64,000 nucleotides of DNA from Saliphagus infecundisoli (GTDB lineage Archaea; Halobacteriota; Halobacteria; Halobacteriales; Natrialbaceae): NCBI RefSeq assembly GCF_020177375.1, contig NZ_JAIWHV010000001.1:496001-560000 (forward strand), given 5' to 3'. A program made the position numbers and the translations under genes. Positions 49,772 to 59,079 of this stretch are shown one piece after another. Each line of letters starts with the position of its first letter. The first letter of the stretch is position 1. Below the pieces are notes generated by a model that ran no database searches, was not told where the DNA came from, and worked only from the letters and a program-made list of their open reading frames with translations.

Positions 49772-51139
49772 TCAGGAGTCGCCGACCAGGCAGTAGGCGT
49801 GGCCCGGGACGTCGACGATCACGTCGGCGTCCTCGCCGTCGTAGTTCGAGACGACCGCGCGTTCGGCGTAGTAGATCCGGCCGTCGCGGGGGACGACCTC
49901 GCTCGTGACGGTGCCCCGGTTCCCCACGCGCCACCGCCGGTCTCCGGTCTCCGCGTCGAGGGCGTAGGCGCCCGTGTCGTAGGAGCCGACGAGGACCGTC
50001 TCCCCCGTGGTGGCGAGTGCGCCGATGACGTCGCCGCCGACGTCGGCCCGCCAGACCTCCTCGCCGGTTCCCGCATCGAGCGCGCGGACGGAGTCGTCGT
50101 GGCCGCCCATGTAGACGACGTCGCGCTCGGGGTCGACCGCGGGGTCGCACATCACCCGCTTTCCGGTGTCGATCGACCACTCCTCGCTCCCGTCGGAAAG
50201 CGAGACCCGGTAGAAACGACCGTCCCAGGAGCCGAAAAACGCCGCGCTGTCGTAGAGCGCGGTCGTCCCCTTGAGCTGGGCGCCCCAGGTGAACGCGCCC
50301 CCTTCCTGGGGGTCGCCGTCGGGGCCGTCGGGGCCGCCGGCCTGGAACTCCCAGGCGAACTCCAGGGAGGGGAACTCCCAGGCGTAACAGACGCCGTCGT
50401 TCGAGGCCGTCACCAGCCGCTCGGCGTCGGGATCGATCGCTATCGAGGGGTGGGGCATCCCCCAGATCCGGTCGTCCGACCAGAGGGTCGCGCCCGTCTC
50501 CGCGTCGACGGCCCACAGCGCCCCCTCCTTCGGCCGGCGGTACTCGATGGCGACGTAGAGGACGCCCTCCCAGTAGGCCGGGCTCGAGCCGATCGCGACG
50601 GGGTCGTCGAAGGAATCGGTCCGCCACAGCACCTCGCCACTGGCGACGTCGAAGGCGTACAGCGCCCCGTCGTAGCCGCCGACGTAGGCGACGCCGTCGA
50701 CGACGGCGGGCGTCCCGTGAAACCCCTGGTAGGTCGCCTCGGTCTGTGTGGTCCAGAGGTGGCGCCCTTTCGGATCGCGGGCGTGGACCCGGCCGCTGTC
50801 GGCCGGAATGATGACCGTCTCGCCGTCGGGGGTCGGAAGCGGCGTCGACTTCGCGGCGGTGTGGCCGATGTAGTTCGCCGGGATCGCCCAGTTCTTCGAG
50901 ACGGAGTCCGGAACGGTTTCGTCGGGGTAGTAGCCCAGCCGCCGGAGCCCGCCCCGGTACATCGTGATCGCGTCGTCGTCGGGGTACGTTTCGGTGTAGG
51001 GAAGCGGGTCGTGGGCGAGGTCGCCCTGGTCGCGGTCGTAGGTATGGGAGTCCGCCCTGGGCGAGGTACAGCCCGCGAGCCCGACCAGACCGGCAGCACT
51101 GACGGCCTCGAGGAGCCGGCGGCGGTCGGGAACCGGCAC
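49772..51139 (-). CDS. Lipid-anchored PQQ-type beta-propeller protein
   Basis: The 455-residue product has the N-terminus DRRRLLEAVSAAGLVGLAGC, with a twin-arginine-like start and a lipobox Cys at residue 24. It is therefore exported and membrane-anchored. The rest consists of repeated PQQ-like blades, for example VDGVAYVGGYDGALYAFDVA and SGEVLWRTDS, ALWAVDAETGATLW, and VYMGGHDDSVRALDAGTG. The cofactor is not proven; many such proteins are BamB-like scaffolds without PQQ. The start is GTG at 51139, two bases after the stop of the PRTase gene, so the two are probably cotranscribed. Confidence 0.87.
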   Translation of the reverse strand: MPVPDRRRLLEAVSAAGLVGLAGCTSPRADSHTYDRDQGDLAHDPLPYTETYPDDDAITMYRGGLRRLGYYPDETVPDSVSKNWAIPANYIGHTAAKSTPLPTPDGETVIIPADSGRVHARDPKGRHLWTTQTEATYQGFHGTPAVVDGVAYVGGYDGALYAFDVASGEVLWRTDSFDDPVAIGSSPAYWEGVLYVAIEYRRPKEGALWAVDAETGATLWSDDRIWGMPHPSIAIDPDAERLVTASNDGVCYAWEFPSLEFAWEFQAGGPDGPDGDPQEGGAFTWGAQLKGTTALYDSAAFFGSWDGRFYRVSLSDGSEEWSIDTGKRVMCDPAVDPERDVVYMGGHDDSVRALDAGTGEEVWRADVGGDVIGALATTGETVLVGSYDTGAYALDAETGDRRWRVGNRGTVTSEVVPRDGRIYYAERAVVSNYDGEDADVIVDVPGHAYCLVGDS

Positions 51140-51141
51140 GG

Positions 51142-51852
51142 TCAGACCCTCGTCAGCGCGCCGACGGGCGCGTCGGTTCGCGCGCGGGCGCGTTCGATCC
51201 CCTCCTCGCCGGCGGCGATCAGCGCAAAGACGCCCGCGACGGAGGCGTCCGCGCTCCCGACGATGTCCAAGAGGAGCTCCTGGGTCTCGCCCGAGCGGAT
51301 GAGGTCGTCGACGACGAGCACCGAATCGCCGGGCTCGATCGCCTCCGCGGGGAGGTAGTAGGTGAGTTCGATCCCCGACTCGAGGCGCTTGCGGGCCTCG
51401 ATGAACTCCTCGACGGCGGTCTCCTTGCTTTTTTTCGCGTAGGCACACCGGACCCCGGCGTCGCTCGCCAGCGAGGCCGCGAGCGTGATCCCGTCGGTCG
51501 CCGCGGTGAGCACGACGTCCGGGCGGTCGAACTCGAATGCCGTCGAGACGACGGGCGCGACGAGGTCCAAAAAGGGCTGGTCGAAGACGGCCCCCGAGTT
51601 GTCGACGTAACCCTCGCCGTCGACCCGGATCCGGGCCTCGAGTTCACGCTCGATTGCGGCCCGGCCGACGTCCTCGACGATCCGCTCTGCGCGGTCTACC
51701 CCCGGGAGGACGTGGCCGTTAACGTATCTGTTGAGATCCCCCGCCGGCAGGCCGGTCTCCGCTGCGAGCTCGTCGTAGGTCCGCGTCTCCTTCAGCACGG
51801 AGAGCACGTCGACGGCCCGCAACTGGAGGACGGCCTTCTCGGCTCTGTTCAT
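51142..51852 (-). CDS. HTH-phosphoribosyltransferase-domain protein (predicted purine-type regulator)
   Basis: In this 236-residue protein the N-terminal helix-turn-helix region reads LKETRTYDELAAETGLPAGD and LNRYVNGHVLPG (residues 20-50). A type I PRTase domain follows with FDRPDVVLTAATDGITLAAS near residue 107, AYAKKSKETAVEEFIE near 133 and the PRPP loop SVLVVDDLIRSGETQELLLD near 170. The combination suggests a regulator that senses PRPP or a purine. It differs in its N-terminus from the Haloferax GfcR I remember, so I do not use that name. A 7-bp palindrome lies 58-73 bp upstream. Confidence 0.87.
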   Translation of the reverse strand: MNRAEKAVLQLRAVDVLSVLKETRTYDELAAETGLPAGDLNRYVNGHVLPGVDRAERIVEDVGRAAIERELEARIRVDGEGYVDNSGAVFDQPFLDLVAPVVSTAFEFDRPDVVLTAATDGITLAASLASDAGVRCAYAKKSKETAVEEFIEARKRLESGIELTYYLPAEAIEPGDSVLVVDDLIRSGETQELLLDIVGSADASVAGVFALIAAGEEGIERARARTDAPVGALTRV

Positions 51853-51909
51853 GCCCGTTCTGGGCCTCTCCACGGCCATGTGGGTTTCGATCGCGAGCGT
51901 CCCGGGGAT

Positions 51910-51925
51910 GGCCACGTTCGTGGCC
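51910..51925. promoter_or_regulatory. Palindrome between the two regulator genes
   Basis: GGCCACG-TT-CGTGGCC is a perfect 7-bp inverted repeat with a 2-bp centre, 58-73 bp before the PRTase gene and touching the stop of the bat-like gene at 51926. It could be an operator or a small terminator. Confidence 0.4.
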
Positions 51926-52600
51926 TCACGAACGGTGCCCGCGCCGCTCGACCAGCCGGCGGACGACCCGCGCTTGTCCCTTCTGGAGCAGGGTCGCGGC
52001 CGTACTCGGGGCACAACCCAGCTCGTCGGCCACGTCCTCGACGCCCGCCTCGCGGGGGACCTCGAAGTAGCCGAGGTCGGCTCCCGCCGAGAGCGCCTCG
52101 AGCTGGCGGTCCGTGAGCTCGCCCCCGATCGGCGCCGACCGGGCGTCGTACTCCCCGATCGTCCGGACCGTGACGCCGATCTCGTCGGGGAGGCCCTCCA
52201 TCATCGCCTGGAGGTCCGTACCCGAGCCGACGACGGTCATCGAGAAGTCCGCGTTCGCGTCGTAGACGATCGGCGGGACGACCAGCAGGTTCAGGGCGGC
52301 AAACGCCCCGCGCCACCGGACGTCCTCCGTGCGGGTCTCCTGGCAGACGTAGACGTAGAACGCGTCGTCGTCGATCGGCGTCAGGTCGTACCACCGGACC
52401 GACTCGACGCCCTCGATCGCCTCCCGGTAGGGGTCGAGGTCGGCCTCCGTGTAGAACAGCTCGTACTCCACTCCCTCCCTGCCGGCGACGTTCCAGGCGA
52501 CGAGCTCCTCGCGGCGGACGACCTCCCGCTCGCGAATGAACCGCTGCATCGGGTGGAGCATCTGCTCCGGTTGCGAGAGGTGGACGTCGAGATACTTCAT
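51926..52600 (-). CDS. Bat-like HTH-10 transcription regulator
   Basis: The 224-residue protein has the C-terminal HTH-10 domain typical of bacterioopsin-activator-like regulators: GGELTDRQLEALSAGADLGY near residue 158, then FEVPREAGVEDVADELGCAP and STAATLLQKGQARVV. The N-terminal part (residues 1-140) is a beta-rich ligand domain starting MKYLDVHLSQPEQMLHPMQR. The signal is unknown. A strong TATA box (52623) gives a leaderless start at 52600. Confidence 0.93.
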   Translation of the reverse strand: MKYLDVHLSQPEQMLHPMQRFIREREVVRREELVAWNVAGREGVEYELFYTEADLDPYREAIEGVESVRWYDLTPIDDDAFYVYVCQETRTEDVRWRGAFAALNLLVVPPIVYDANADFSMTVVGSGTDLQAMMEGLPDEIGVTVRTIGEYDARSAPIGGELTDRQLEALSAGADLGYFEVPREAGVEDVADELGCAPSTAATLLQKGQARVVRRLVERRGHRS

Positions 52601-52622
52601 GGCGGTTCCTGACCGCGCTTTG

Positions 52623-52630
52623 TTATAAAT
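52623..52630 (-). promoter_or_regulatory. TATA box for the bat-like regulator
   Basis: Read leftward it is ATTTATAA, 23-30 bp before the ATG at 52600. This is one of the clearest TATA boxes in the window. Confidence 0.6.
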
Positions 52631-52683
52631 GATCTAGTGAGTCCGCGAGAAGCTCCAGGCCTCCCGCGACCCGACGATCGGAC

Positions 52684-53298
52684 ATGATCGGAGATGGTTT
52701 CGCGTCCGTGTCGCTGACGACGGCCGCGTTCGCCGTCGCCCTCGTCCTCGTCGTCGCCAACCTGTCCGCCATCGTCGCCAGCGCCGTCGGGGTCGCCGAC
52801 CTTTGGCCGCCCGGCGAGCGGGGCTGGTACTTCTACGCCCACTGGGGGCTCTCCCAGGTCGTCAACGTCGCCCTGTTCGCGCTGGCGATCGGAGACTGGG
52901 GCTCGCTCGGCCTGCCGATCCCCGTGGTGGCCGCCGGTGGCATCCTCTTCATCGGCGGGATGGCCGCCGCGCTGGCCGCGGGCTACGACCTCGGCGTCTC
53001 CGAAACCTCGGGACTCGAGGGCGACCTCCGGACCGGCGGCTGGTATCGCTACTCGCGGAACCCCCAGTACGTCGCCTACGTCGTCGCGACCGTCGGCTTC
53101 GCCGTCGTGGCGAACTCGGTCCTGGTGGCCGCCGTCTGTCTCCCCCTCTTCGGCTGGTGGCTCGCGCTCCCTCTCGCCGAGGAACCCTGGCTCCGCGAGC
53201 AGTATGGAAGAGCGTACGAGCGGTATGCCGAGCAAACGCCGCGATTCGTCGGCCGGAAAACGTTCCGGGAACTCGCTGGATCGCGCTCGTCCGTTTAA
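52684..53298 (+). CDS. Isoprenylcysteine carboxylmethyltransferase-like membrane protein
   Basis: The 204-residue protein has about five membrane helices and ends with the ICMT/PEMT-type SAM site: [18 protein letters not shown] near residue 118 and [20 protein letters not shown] near 165, which is followed by TPRF. The substrate is not necessarily isoprenylcysteine; lipid or small-molecule methylation is possible. Its TAA stop shares bases with the stop of thrS. Confidence 0.88.
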   Translation: MIGDGFASVSLTTAAFAVALVLVVANLSAIVASAVGVADLWPPGERGWYFYAHWGLSQVVNVALFALAIGDWGSLGLPIPVVAAGGILFIGGMAAALAAGYDLGVSETSGLEGDLRTGGWYRYSRNPQYVAYVVATVGFAVVANSVLVAAVCLPLFGWWLALPLAEEPWLREQYGRAYERYAEQTPRFVGRKTFRELAGSRSSV

Positions 53299-55244
53299 TC
53301 GGCGAGGAAGTCAGGCTCCGACCGCTTCTCCGCGCGTTCGGCCTCGAGATGTTCGCGGAACTCGCCGGTTCCGACGTCGAACTCCTGGTCCTCGAAGCGG
53401 TCCCGGACCGAGATCGTTCCCTCGTCCTCCTCGTCGTCGCCGACGATGATCTGGTAGGGAACCCGGTCGTCGTGGGCCGCCCGGATCTTCCGTTCGAGGG
53501 TCGCGTCCCGGTCGTCGACCTCGATCCGGAAGCCCTCGAACTCGTTTGCGACGCGGTGGGCGTAGCCGAGGTTGTCGTCGCTGATCGGCAACACCCGGAC
53601 CTGTTCGGGCGCGAGCCAGAGCGGGAACCGGCCCTCGTAGTGCTCGATGAGCATCATGAAGAAGCGCTCGTAGGAGCCATACAGCGCGCGGTGGATCATC
53701 ACCGGCTCGTGTTCCTCGTTGTCCTCGCCGACGTAGGAGAGATCGAAGCGGTCGGGCATGTTGAAGTCGAGTTGGACGGTGGGGCCATCCCACCCCCGGC
53801 CGATGGCGTCCTCGAACTCGAAGTCGATCTTCGGGCCGTAGAATGCGCCGTCGCCCTCCTCTACGTCGTAGTCGTAGTTTCGCTTCTCGAGGACGCTCTC
53901 GAGTTGGTCCTCGGCGCGCTCCCAGATCTCGTCGCCGCCGACGGACTTCTCGGGGCGGGTCGCAAGCGCCATCCCGTAGTCGAGGTCGAACGTCTCCAGG
54001 ACCTCGATGATCACGTCCATGATCGCCTCGACCTCGCGTTCGATCCCCTCGGGGGTGAGAAAGAGGTGGCCGTCATCGATCGTGAACGCCCAGGTCCGCG
54101 AGAGTCCCGAAAGCTCGCCGCGCTGTTCCTTGCGATACACTTTGCCGTTTTCTGCATAGCGGATCGGGAGGTCCCGGTAGCTCCAGGAGTGGTCCTGGAA
54201 GATCGCGGCGTGTCCGGGACAGTTCATGGGTTTGAGGCCGAACTCGTCGTCGTCGACGTCGAAGACGAACATGTCGTCGACGTAGTTCTCGTAGTGGCCC
54301 GACTTGTGCCAGAGGTCCGTCTTGAACACGTGGGGCGTCTCGACGTAGTCGTAGCCCGCGTCCTCGTTGAGCTCCTCGACGAAGCGTTCGAGTTCGCGCA
54401 GGACGGTCTTCCCGGCCGGGTGATAGAGCGGGAGTCCCGGCCCCGTCACGTCCTGGATCGAGAAGAGGTCCATCTCCGCGCCGATCTTGCGGTGATCGCG
54501 CTCTTCGGCCTCCTCCATCCGCGTGAGGAACGCCTCGAGGTCGGTCTCGCTCTCGAACGCGGTCCCGTAAATCCGGGTTTGCATCGGATTCTCTTCGTCG
54601 CCGCGCCAGTAAGCGCCCGCGATCTCGAGGAGCTTTACCACGCCGACCTCGCCGGTCGATTCGACGTGGGGGCCCGCACAGAGGTCCGCCCACTCGCCCT
54701 GGCCGTAGAACGTGACCTGCTCGCCCTCCTCGGCGAGCTCTTCGAGGAGTTCGAGCTTGTAGGGTTCGTCCGCGAGCCGGTCGCGGGCTTCCTCGATCGA
54801 CACCTCCTCGCGTTCGATCTCGTAATCGGCGGCGACGATCTCCTCGATTTCGGCCTCGAGGGCGGCGAAGTCGTCTTCGTCTACGTCGAGGTCGTCGAAG
54901 TCGTAGTAGAAGCCGTCGTCGGTCGGTGGGCCGATGGCGAGCTTCGGGTCGTCGAACTGGCGTTCGACGGCCTGGGCGAGACAGTGGGCCGCCGAGTGGC
55001 GCATCACCCGGAGGTACTCCTCGCTGTCCTCGGTGACGATCTCGAGACGGGCGCCGTCGTACACCGGCTCTTCTTTGGCGACGAGCTCGCCGTCGAGTTT
55101 GCCCGCGACGGTGTCGCTGCCGAGACCGGGACCGATCTCGTAGGCGCAGTCCTCGACGGTCGCGCCCGCCTCGACGGCGAGCTCCGAGCCGTCCGGCAGG
55201 ACGACGGCGATCTCCGATCGTGACTCCGAATCTGGTTCTGACAT
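53295..55244 (-). CDS. thrS: Threonyl-tRNA synthetase, bacterial-type
   Basis: The 649-residue protein has an N-terminal TGS domain (residues 1-70), the editing domain with [11 protein letters not shown] near 83 and [20 protein letters not shown] near 185, and the class II core. The core has [14 protein letters not shown] (zinc Cys) near 340, motif 2 near 366-385 ([16 protein letters not shown]), [20 protein letters not shown] near 515 and a C-terminal anticodon domain. The HxxxH editing domain is the bacterial/eukaryotic form, not the DTD-like archaeal one. This is usual in haloarchaea. A leader of roughly 100 bases or more is likely. Confidence 0.97.
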   Translation of the reverse strand: MSEPDSESRSEIAVVLPDGSELAVEAGATVEDCAYEIGPGLGSDTVAGKLDGELVAKEEPVYDGARLEIVTEDSEEYLRVMRHSAAHCLAQAVERQFDDPKLAIGPPTDDGFYYDFDDLDVDEDDFAALEAEIEEIVAADYEIEREEVSIEEARDRLADEPYKLELLEELAEEGEQVTFYGQGEWADLCAGPHVESTGEVGVVKLLEIAGAYWRGDEENPMQTRIYGTAFESETDLEAFLTRMEEAEERDHRKIGAEMDLFSIQDVTGPGLPLYHPAGKTVLRELERFVEELNEDAGYDYVETPHVFKTDLWHKSGHYENYVDDMFVFDVDDDEFGLKPMNCPGHAAIFQDHSWSYRDLPIRYAENGKVYRKEQRGELSGLSRTWAFTIDDGHLFLTPEGIEREVEAIMDVIIEVLETFDLDYGMALATRPEKSVGGDEIWERAEDQLESVLEKRNYDYDVEEGDGAFYGPKIDFEFEDAIGRGWDGPTVQLDFNMPDRFDLSYVGEDNEEHEPVMIHRALYGSYERFFMMLIEHYEGRFPLWLAPEQVRVLPISDDNLGYAHRVANEFEGFRIEVDDRDATLERKIRAAHDDRVPYQIIVGDDEEDEGTISVRDRFEDQEFDVGTGEFREHLEAERAEKRSEPDFLAD

Positions 55245-55436
55245 GGCTGTAGGGTGGTCAGGGTGGTCCGTTCGCGGGCCCGCGCTCGCGGTCGCTTCCC
55301 GTGCCGTCGGCTGGTCGATCGAGAGAGACGGGACGGGGTAGGTGTGGGTTAGAAGCGGGCGCGGACCCCTGTAAAACGGACACCTACCATCGTGGCTACG
55401 GGTAGTTCCGACCGGGATAAAAGCGTTGTGATGCCC
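55245..55436 (-). promoter_or_regulatory. Promoter and leader region of thrS
   Basis: Read leftward there are three AT-rich boxes: CTTTTATC near 55415, GTTTTACA near 55373 and CTTCTAAC near 55352. The first transcript start would be near 55385 and the last near 55325. All leave a leader of 80-140 bases with several GC-rich inverted segments (GCGAGCGCGGGCCCGCG). No gene is seen. Confidence 0.45.
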
Positions 55437-55952
55437 TCACTGTGCGTCGAGCAGGTCGCTCGCGGTCACGAGCGCCTCCATCTCGACGCCGGCGTCCTCG
55501 ACGGCCTCGCGGCCACCCTCCTCGCGGTCGACGACGACGAGGGCGCGCTCGACGGTTGCGCCCGCGGATCGGAGGGCCTCGACGGCATCGACCAGGCTCG
55601 TTCCCGTGGTGACGACGTCCTCGACGACGACGACCTCCTCGCCGGCTTCCAGGTCGCCCTCGATTACGTTCCCCGTGCCGTACTCCTTGCGCTGTTTGCG
55701 CGCGATGACGTAGGGGAGGCCGCCGGCGACGCTCGCGGCCGCCGCGAGGGGGACGCCGCCCAGGGCGACGCCCGCGAGTTTCGTCCCGCGAGCACGCTCG
55801 GCGAAGGCGTCGGCGATCGCACGCAGGCAGTCGGGATCGGTCTCGAAGCGGTACTTGTCGACGTAGTAGTCACTGGTGCCCCCGTGGGAGAGCTCGAACT
55901 CGCCGTAGCGGACGGCGTCGGCCGCCCGGAGTGCGTCGAGTATGTCGGTCAT
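55437..55952 (-). CDS. pyrE: Orotate phosphoribosyltransferase
   Basis: PyrE converts orotate and PRPP to OMP in pyrimidine synthesis. The 171-residue protein shows [20 protein letters not shown] near residue 19, [20 protein letters not shown] near 63, [11 protein letters not shown] near 85 and the PRPP loop [20 protein letters not shown] near 104. The length is normal for archaeal PyrE. A GTTTATCC box about 25-33 bp upstream supports a leaderless ATG at 55952. carB, also pyrimidine pathway, is at the other end of the window. Confidence 0.96.
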   Translation of the reverse strand: MTDILDALRAADAVRYGEFELSHGGTSDYYVDKYRFETDPDCLRAIADAFAERARGTKLAGVALGGVPLAAAASVAGGLPYVIARKQRKEYGTGNVIEGDLEAGEEVVVVEDVVTTGTSLVDAVEALRSAGATVERALVVVDREEGGREAVEDAGVEMEALVTASDLLDAQ

Positions 55953-56026
55953 CGCTCGGAGGCGCGGGCCCGACGGGGATAAACGGTCCGGAGCACGCCC
56001 GTCGTAGCCAGGCTGGCGCGGCCCGA

Positions 56027-56572
56027 TTACCAGGGTTCGTCCTTCAGCCCCAACCGATAGGCGACGGCGTTCGTCGAGACGTGGAGCAGGGGCGTGATGA
56101 CCAGGATCACGGCAAGCACCGGCAGGGTGAACGTCTCCACGAACCAGTCGGGGGCGGCGAGGAAGGCGAGCAACAGGGAGACGACGACGAAGTCCAGTTG
56201 ATCGAGCCCGGGAAAGGCGGCCCCGCGCTCGCGGCCCGTCCGGCGCTTGAGAAAGGAGGCGAGGACGTCGCCGAGCATCGCGCCGAACGGAAGCGCGAGG
56301 ATCACTGCGGGGGGAAACGTCGGCAGGTCGGCGCCGAGAGCGGCCCCGACGTCGCCGGCGACGGCGTTCAGGGCGACGGCGAGGAGGGCGCCGGCGGCGG
56401 TGCCGACGGCGGTCCCTCGCCAGCTCTTCCCGTCGCCCAAGATCCGCCGCCCGCCCCAGGTCCGCCCGCCGTCGATCGGGCGCCCGCCGCCGGCGAGCAC
56501 CGCCGCGTTGTTGGGGACGTAGGCGGGAAGCATCGCCCAGACGGCGACGGCGATCGTCTCGAGTACGGTCAT
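56027..56572 (-). CDS. carS: CDP-archaeol synthase
   Basis: The enzyme transfers CMP from CTP to unsaturated archaetidic acid, giving the CDP-lipid used for all archaeal phospholipid head groups. The 181-residue protein has five membrane segments and conserved loops [20 protein letters not shown] near residue 15, [20 protein letters not shown] near 42, [20 protein letters not shown] near 96 and [18 protein letters not shown] near 119. The length and layout match CarS. A GCTTTAAG box precedes the ATG at leaderless distance. The PTPS/GT cluster encodes a CDP-alcohol transferase that would use its product (inference). Confidence 0.94.
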   Translation of the reverse strand: MTVLETIAVAVWAMLPAYVPNNAAVLAGGGRPIDGGRTWGGRRILGDGKSWRGTAVGTAAGALLAVALNAVAGDVGAALGADLPTFPPAVILALPFGAMLGDVLASFLKRRTGRERGAAFPGLDQLDFVVVSLLLAFLAAPDWFVETFTLPVLAVILVITPLLHVSTNAVAYRLGLKDEPW

Positions 56573-56596
56573 GGCGGGCCGAACGGACGGTCCCCT

Positions 56597-56604
56597 CTTA
56601 AAGC
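56597..56604 (-). promoter_or_regulatory. TATA box for carS
   Basis: Read leftward it is GCTTTAAG, 25-32 bp before the ATG at 56572. Confidence 0.5.
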
Positions 56605-56633
56605 GGCCGGTAGCCGCGGTGGCCGTCGTCCGG

Positions 56634-57113
56634 TTACGACGGCGTTCCGAGGGCGGCGATGTCGTAGCTCGCGATGGCAGTGGGGGCCTGGAGGACGACG
56701 ACCGTGAACGACCAGCGCTCGCCGCCGTCCAGGTCGCCGGCCCGGGCGAGATACCAGCCGAGGTAGTCGCCGGCGTCGTCGTACACCCGGACCCGGACCT
56801 CGGCGATGTCGATCGGGTCGCCGGTATTCTCGACGACGCCCTGGACCGTCGAGCCGAGGTAGCCGTCCTCGAGGACGAACTCGTGCTCGCGGAGCTTGAT
56901 CGCCTCGAGGGCGGTCGCCGACTGGTGGGGGCTGGTGATCGCGACCCCCTCGGCGGCGATCAGCTCCTCGACGGAGCGGCCCTCGCCGTCGGCGTCGATC
57001 TCGCCGTCCTCGTAGGTCGGGTCCCCGCCGCCGTCGCTACAGCCGGCGAGAGCGGTCGCGGTTCCGGCGCCGACGGCGGCAAGCAGGCGGCGACGGCTCG
57101 TCGCGGGCGTCAT
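56634..57113 (-). CDS. Tat-exported lipoprotein with FxLYD-like domain
   Basis: The 159-residue product has a twin-arginine signal with SRRRLLAAVGAG and the lipobox TALAGCSDG (Cys25), so it is exported folded and lipid-anchored. After a short acidic linker comes a single beta-sandwich. It contains GSTVQGVVENTGDPIDIAEV and RVRVYDDAGDYLGWYLA, then DLDGGERWSF, the FxLYD pattern. No catalytic residues are seen; such domains are usually structural. The ATG at 57113 starts the signal peptide; a longer frame upstream is not needed. Confidence 0.85.
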   Translation of the reverse strand: MTPATSRRRLLAAVGAGTATALAGCSDGGGDPTYEDGEIDADGEGRSVEELIAAEGVAITSPHQSATALEAIKLREHEFVLEDGYLGSTVQGVVENTGDPIDIAEVRVRVYDDAGDYLGWYLARAGDLDGGERWSFTVVVLQAPTAIASYDIAALGTPS

Positions 57114-57258
57114 CGGGAGCGATCCCTCGTACGGACGGCGGTTCCGGTCATGGTCGTCCGGAGGAGGCGGCTCCATTTCAGTGTGATCCTTGAATCCGCT
57201 CCCCGGGGGCGGAGCCGCCGGGCTCCGAGGGCGCGAACCGACTGCGCAACGCGGGACG

Positions 57259-57266
57259 TTTTTACT
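57259..57266 (+). promoter_or_regulatory. TATA box for the membrane protein at 57288
   Basis: TTTTTACT lies 22-29 bp before the ATG at 57288. Confidence 0.5.
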
Positions 57267-57287
57267 CCGTACGCGAAACGGGAGGAC

Positions 57288-58331
57288 ATGAGCGACGTCG
57301 AACCCGGTGACGGGAACCCGTATGCCCTCGATGAGGGGGAGCCGGGTGTGGTCGCCAGGCTCCGGGACTGGATCCTGCTCGACGGGGACCGGCTGGTCCT
57401 CGCGGCGATGCTCTCAGCGGCGATCTTCGTTCTCTTTCTCGGACTGAACGCCCTCGACGTGATCGCCTTTACTAACGACAACTCGATCACCCGAGCGGCG
57501 AGCGGGATGGTCGCAGGGACGTTCTCGCTCGTGACGCTCGTCGTCTCGATCAACCAGCTCATCCTCTCGCGGGAGTTCTCGGCCGTCGGCGAGGCCCGCG
57601 AGCGGCTTGAGGGCGTCATGGACCTCCGTCGCGAGGTCGAAGCGGCCGCCGAGGTCCCGGCGAGCCCGACCGCCCCGGCGCGCCTGCTCAAGCTCCTCCT
57701 CGAGACGATCCACGCCAGGGCGGGAACGCTCGCGGAGAGCGTGGAGGGCCAGGAGAACGAGGAGGTCCGGGAGGCGGTCGGGGAGTACGCCGACTATGTC
57801 CGGGAGAGTACCGACCGGATCGACCGACGCATCGACGGCGCCCGTTCGGACACGTTCGAGGCGCTTTCGGCCTCGGTCCGCTACGACGACGCCTGGCAGT
57901 TCTACCTCGCAAGACGCCTTCGGAACCGACACGAGGAGGAGCTCAACCGGGGAAGTATCGAGGCGTTCGACGACCTGGTCGAGGCCGTAGAGCGCTTCGG
58001 CGTCGCCCGCGAGCAGTTCAAGACGACGTACCTCCAGCGCGAACTCACCCGTTTCTCCCAGCTGACGATCCTCTGTGGGGTGCCGGCGATCCTCTCGGCG
58101 CTGCTGATCGGCTTTCTGTACGCCGACGTCGGCGGCCCCGCGATCGCCGTCGATCGCCTCCCGGTCGTCGTCTGTGCGTTGCTCACGGTCATCGTCTCGC
58201 CGCTCGCGCTGATGGCGTCGTACATCCTCCGGACCGCGACGATCACGCGCCGGACCGCCTCGACCGGGCCGATGCTGCCCGGCAAGGAGTTTCGGGACCG
58301 GCCGTTCGAGCGCCGGGACGGCGAGGAGTGA
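57288..58331 (+). CDS. Membrane protein with a large cytosolic helical domain
   Basis: The 347-residue protein has two membrane helices near the N-terminus (38-58 and 70-93) and two near the C-terminus (270-290 and 297-320). Between them is a long charged helical region (about 100-260) with probable coiled-coil character, e.g. EARERLEGVMDLRREVEAAA and EYADYVRESTDRIDRRIDGA. I recognise no family motif. It may be a structural or sensory membrane protein. Its neighbours (HPP, DUF389, USP) suggest a stress or transport setting, but this is weak context. Confidence 0.75.
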   Translation: MSDVEPGDGNPYALDEGEPGVVARLRDWILLDGDRLVLAAMLSAAIFVLFLGLNALDVIAFTNDNSITRAASGMVAGTFSLVTLVVSINQLILSREFSAVGEARERLEGVMDLRREVEAAAEVPASPTAPARLLKLLLETIHARAGTLAESVEGQENEEVREAVGEYADYVRESTDRIDRRIDGARSDTFEALSASVRYDDAWQFYLARRLRNRHEEELNRGSIEAFDDLVEAVERFGVAREQFKTTYLQRELTRFSQLTILCGVPAILSALLIGFLYADVGGPAIAVDRLPVVVCALLTVIVSPLALMASYILRTATITRRTASTGPMLPGKEFRDRPFERRDGEE

Positions 58332-58357
58332 TCCTCGCGGGACCGGGCCCCAGCGGT

Positions 58358-58885
58358 TCACTGTGGCGGCTCGTCGACTCCCGTCGTCGGAAGCACGTGA
58401 TCGGCGACGGCGAGAGCGGAGATGGCGAACATGATGATCGCCGCGTCCAGCAGACTGGTCAGTAGCCCCAGGCCGACGATGAGCGTGGTCGCACACGCCG
58501 GAGCGTGGCGCAGATCGGTTCGAAGCATCGCGGCGGTCGTCAGTCCGACGGCGACGAACCCCGCACCGGTCAGTTGCAGTCCCGGCATCGAAAACGCCGG
58601 CGGGAGGTCGGTGACCGTGAGGCCGGGGGCGATCGTATGGTAGGCGATCAGCCCGCCGATCACGCCGAACAGGTGGCCGCCGATCGTCCGCTGCCACTGG
58701 CTCGTGGCCGCCGACGGGGTCACGGCCAGTGCGTACGCCGAGGGGCCGAGGCTCGGAAACAGGAACGGCTGTCCCGTCGCCCAGGCCAGCAAGACGAGAA
58801 GTACGAGAAGACTCAGCGTCCGCCCCGTCGAGAGCAGCGCCTCGCTCGTGGTCGGACGGTCCCTCAGCGGCTCCAGTACCTCCAT
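58358..58885 (-). CDS. HPP family membrane protein
   Basis: The 175-residue product has about five membrane helices. The family-typical region FLFPSLGPSAYALAVTPSAA near residue 42 and HAPACATTLIVGLGLL near 127 are present. The canonical HPP motif itself is not seen as such, but the layout matches. Members have been linked to nitrite transport in some organisms; no nitrite genes lie here, so the substrate is open. It is convergent with the membrane protein gene (gap 26 bp). Confidence 0.8.
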   Translation of the reverse strand: MEVLEPLRDRPTTSEALLSTGRTLSLLVLLVLLAWATGQPFLFPSLGPSAYALAVTPSAATSQWQRTIGGHLFGVIGGLIAYHTIAPGLTVTDLPPAFSMPGLQLTGAGFVAVGLTTAAMLRTDLRHAPACATTLIVGLGLLTSLLDAAIIMFAISALAVADHVLPTTGVDEPPQ

Positions 58886-59079
58886 ACCGTCAGTTCATAC
58901 TACGGGAGAAAAACGCACTCGCTTGCACACTGATCGGCCCGCGCCGGAATCTAACTGGATACTGTCACGACTCGAACGATCGGGCCAGGGATTCGAGACG
59001 GGAGAGGCGGGCCGGTATCGTGATTCGATGTCGTTGGGGAAGCCGTGAGTTTATTCGATTCATGGGACAAGGAGGCGGC

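Noticed and set aside
51142-51852. Naming the PRTase-domain regulator GfcR
   Set aside because: The N-terminal HTH region differs from the GfcR sequence I remember; only the domain type is safe.
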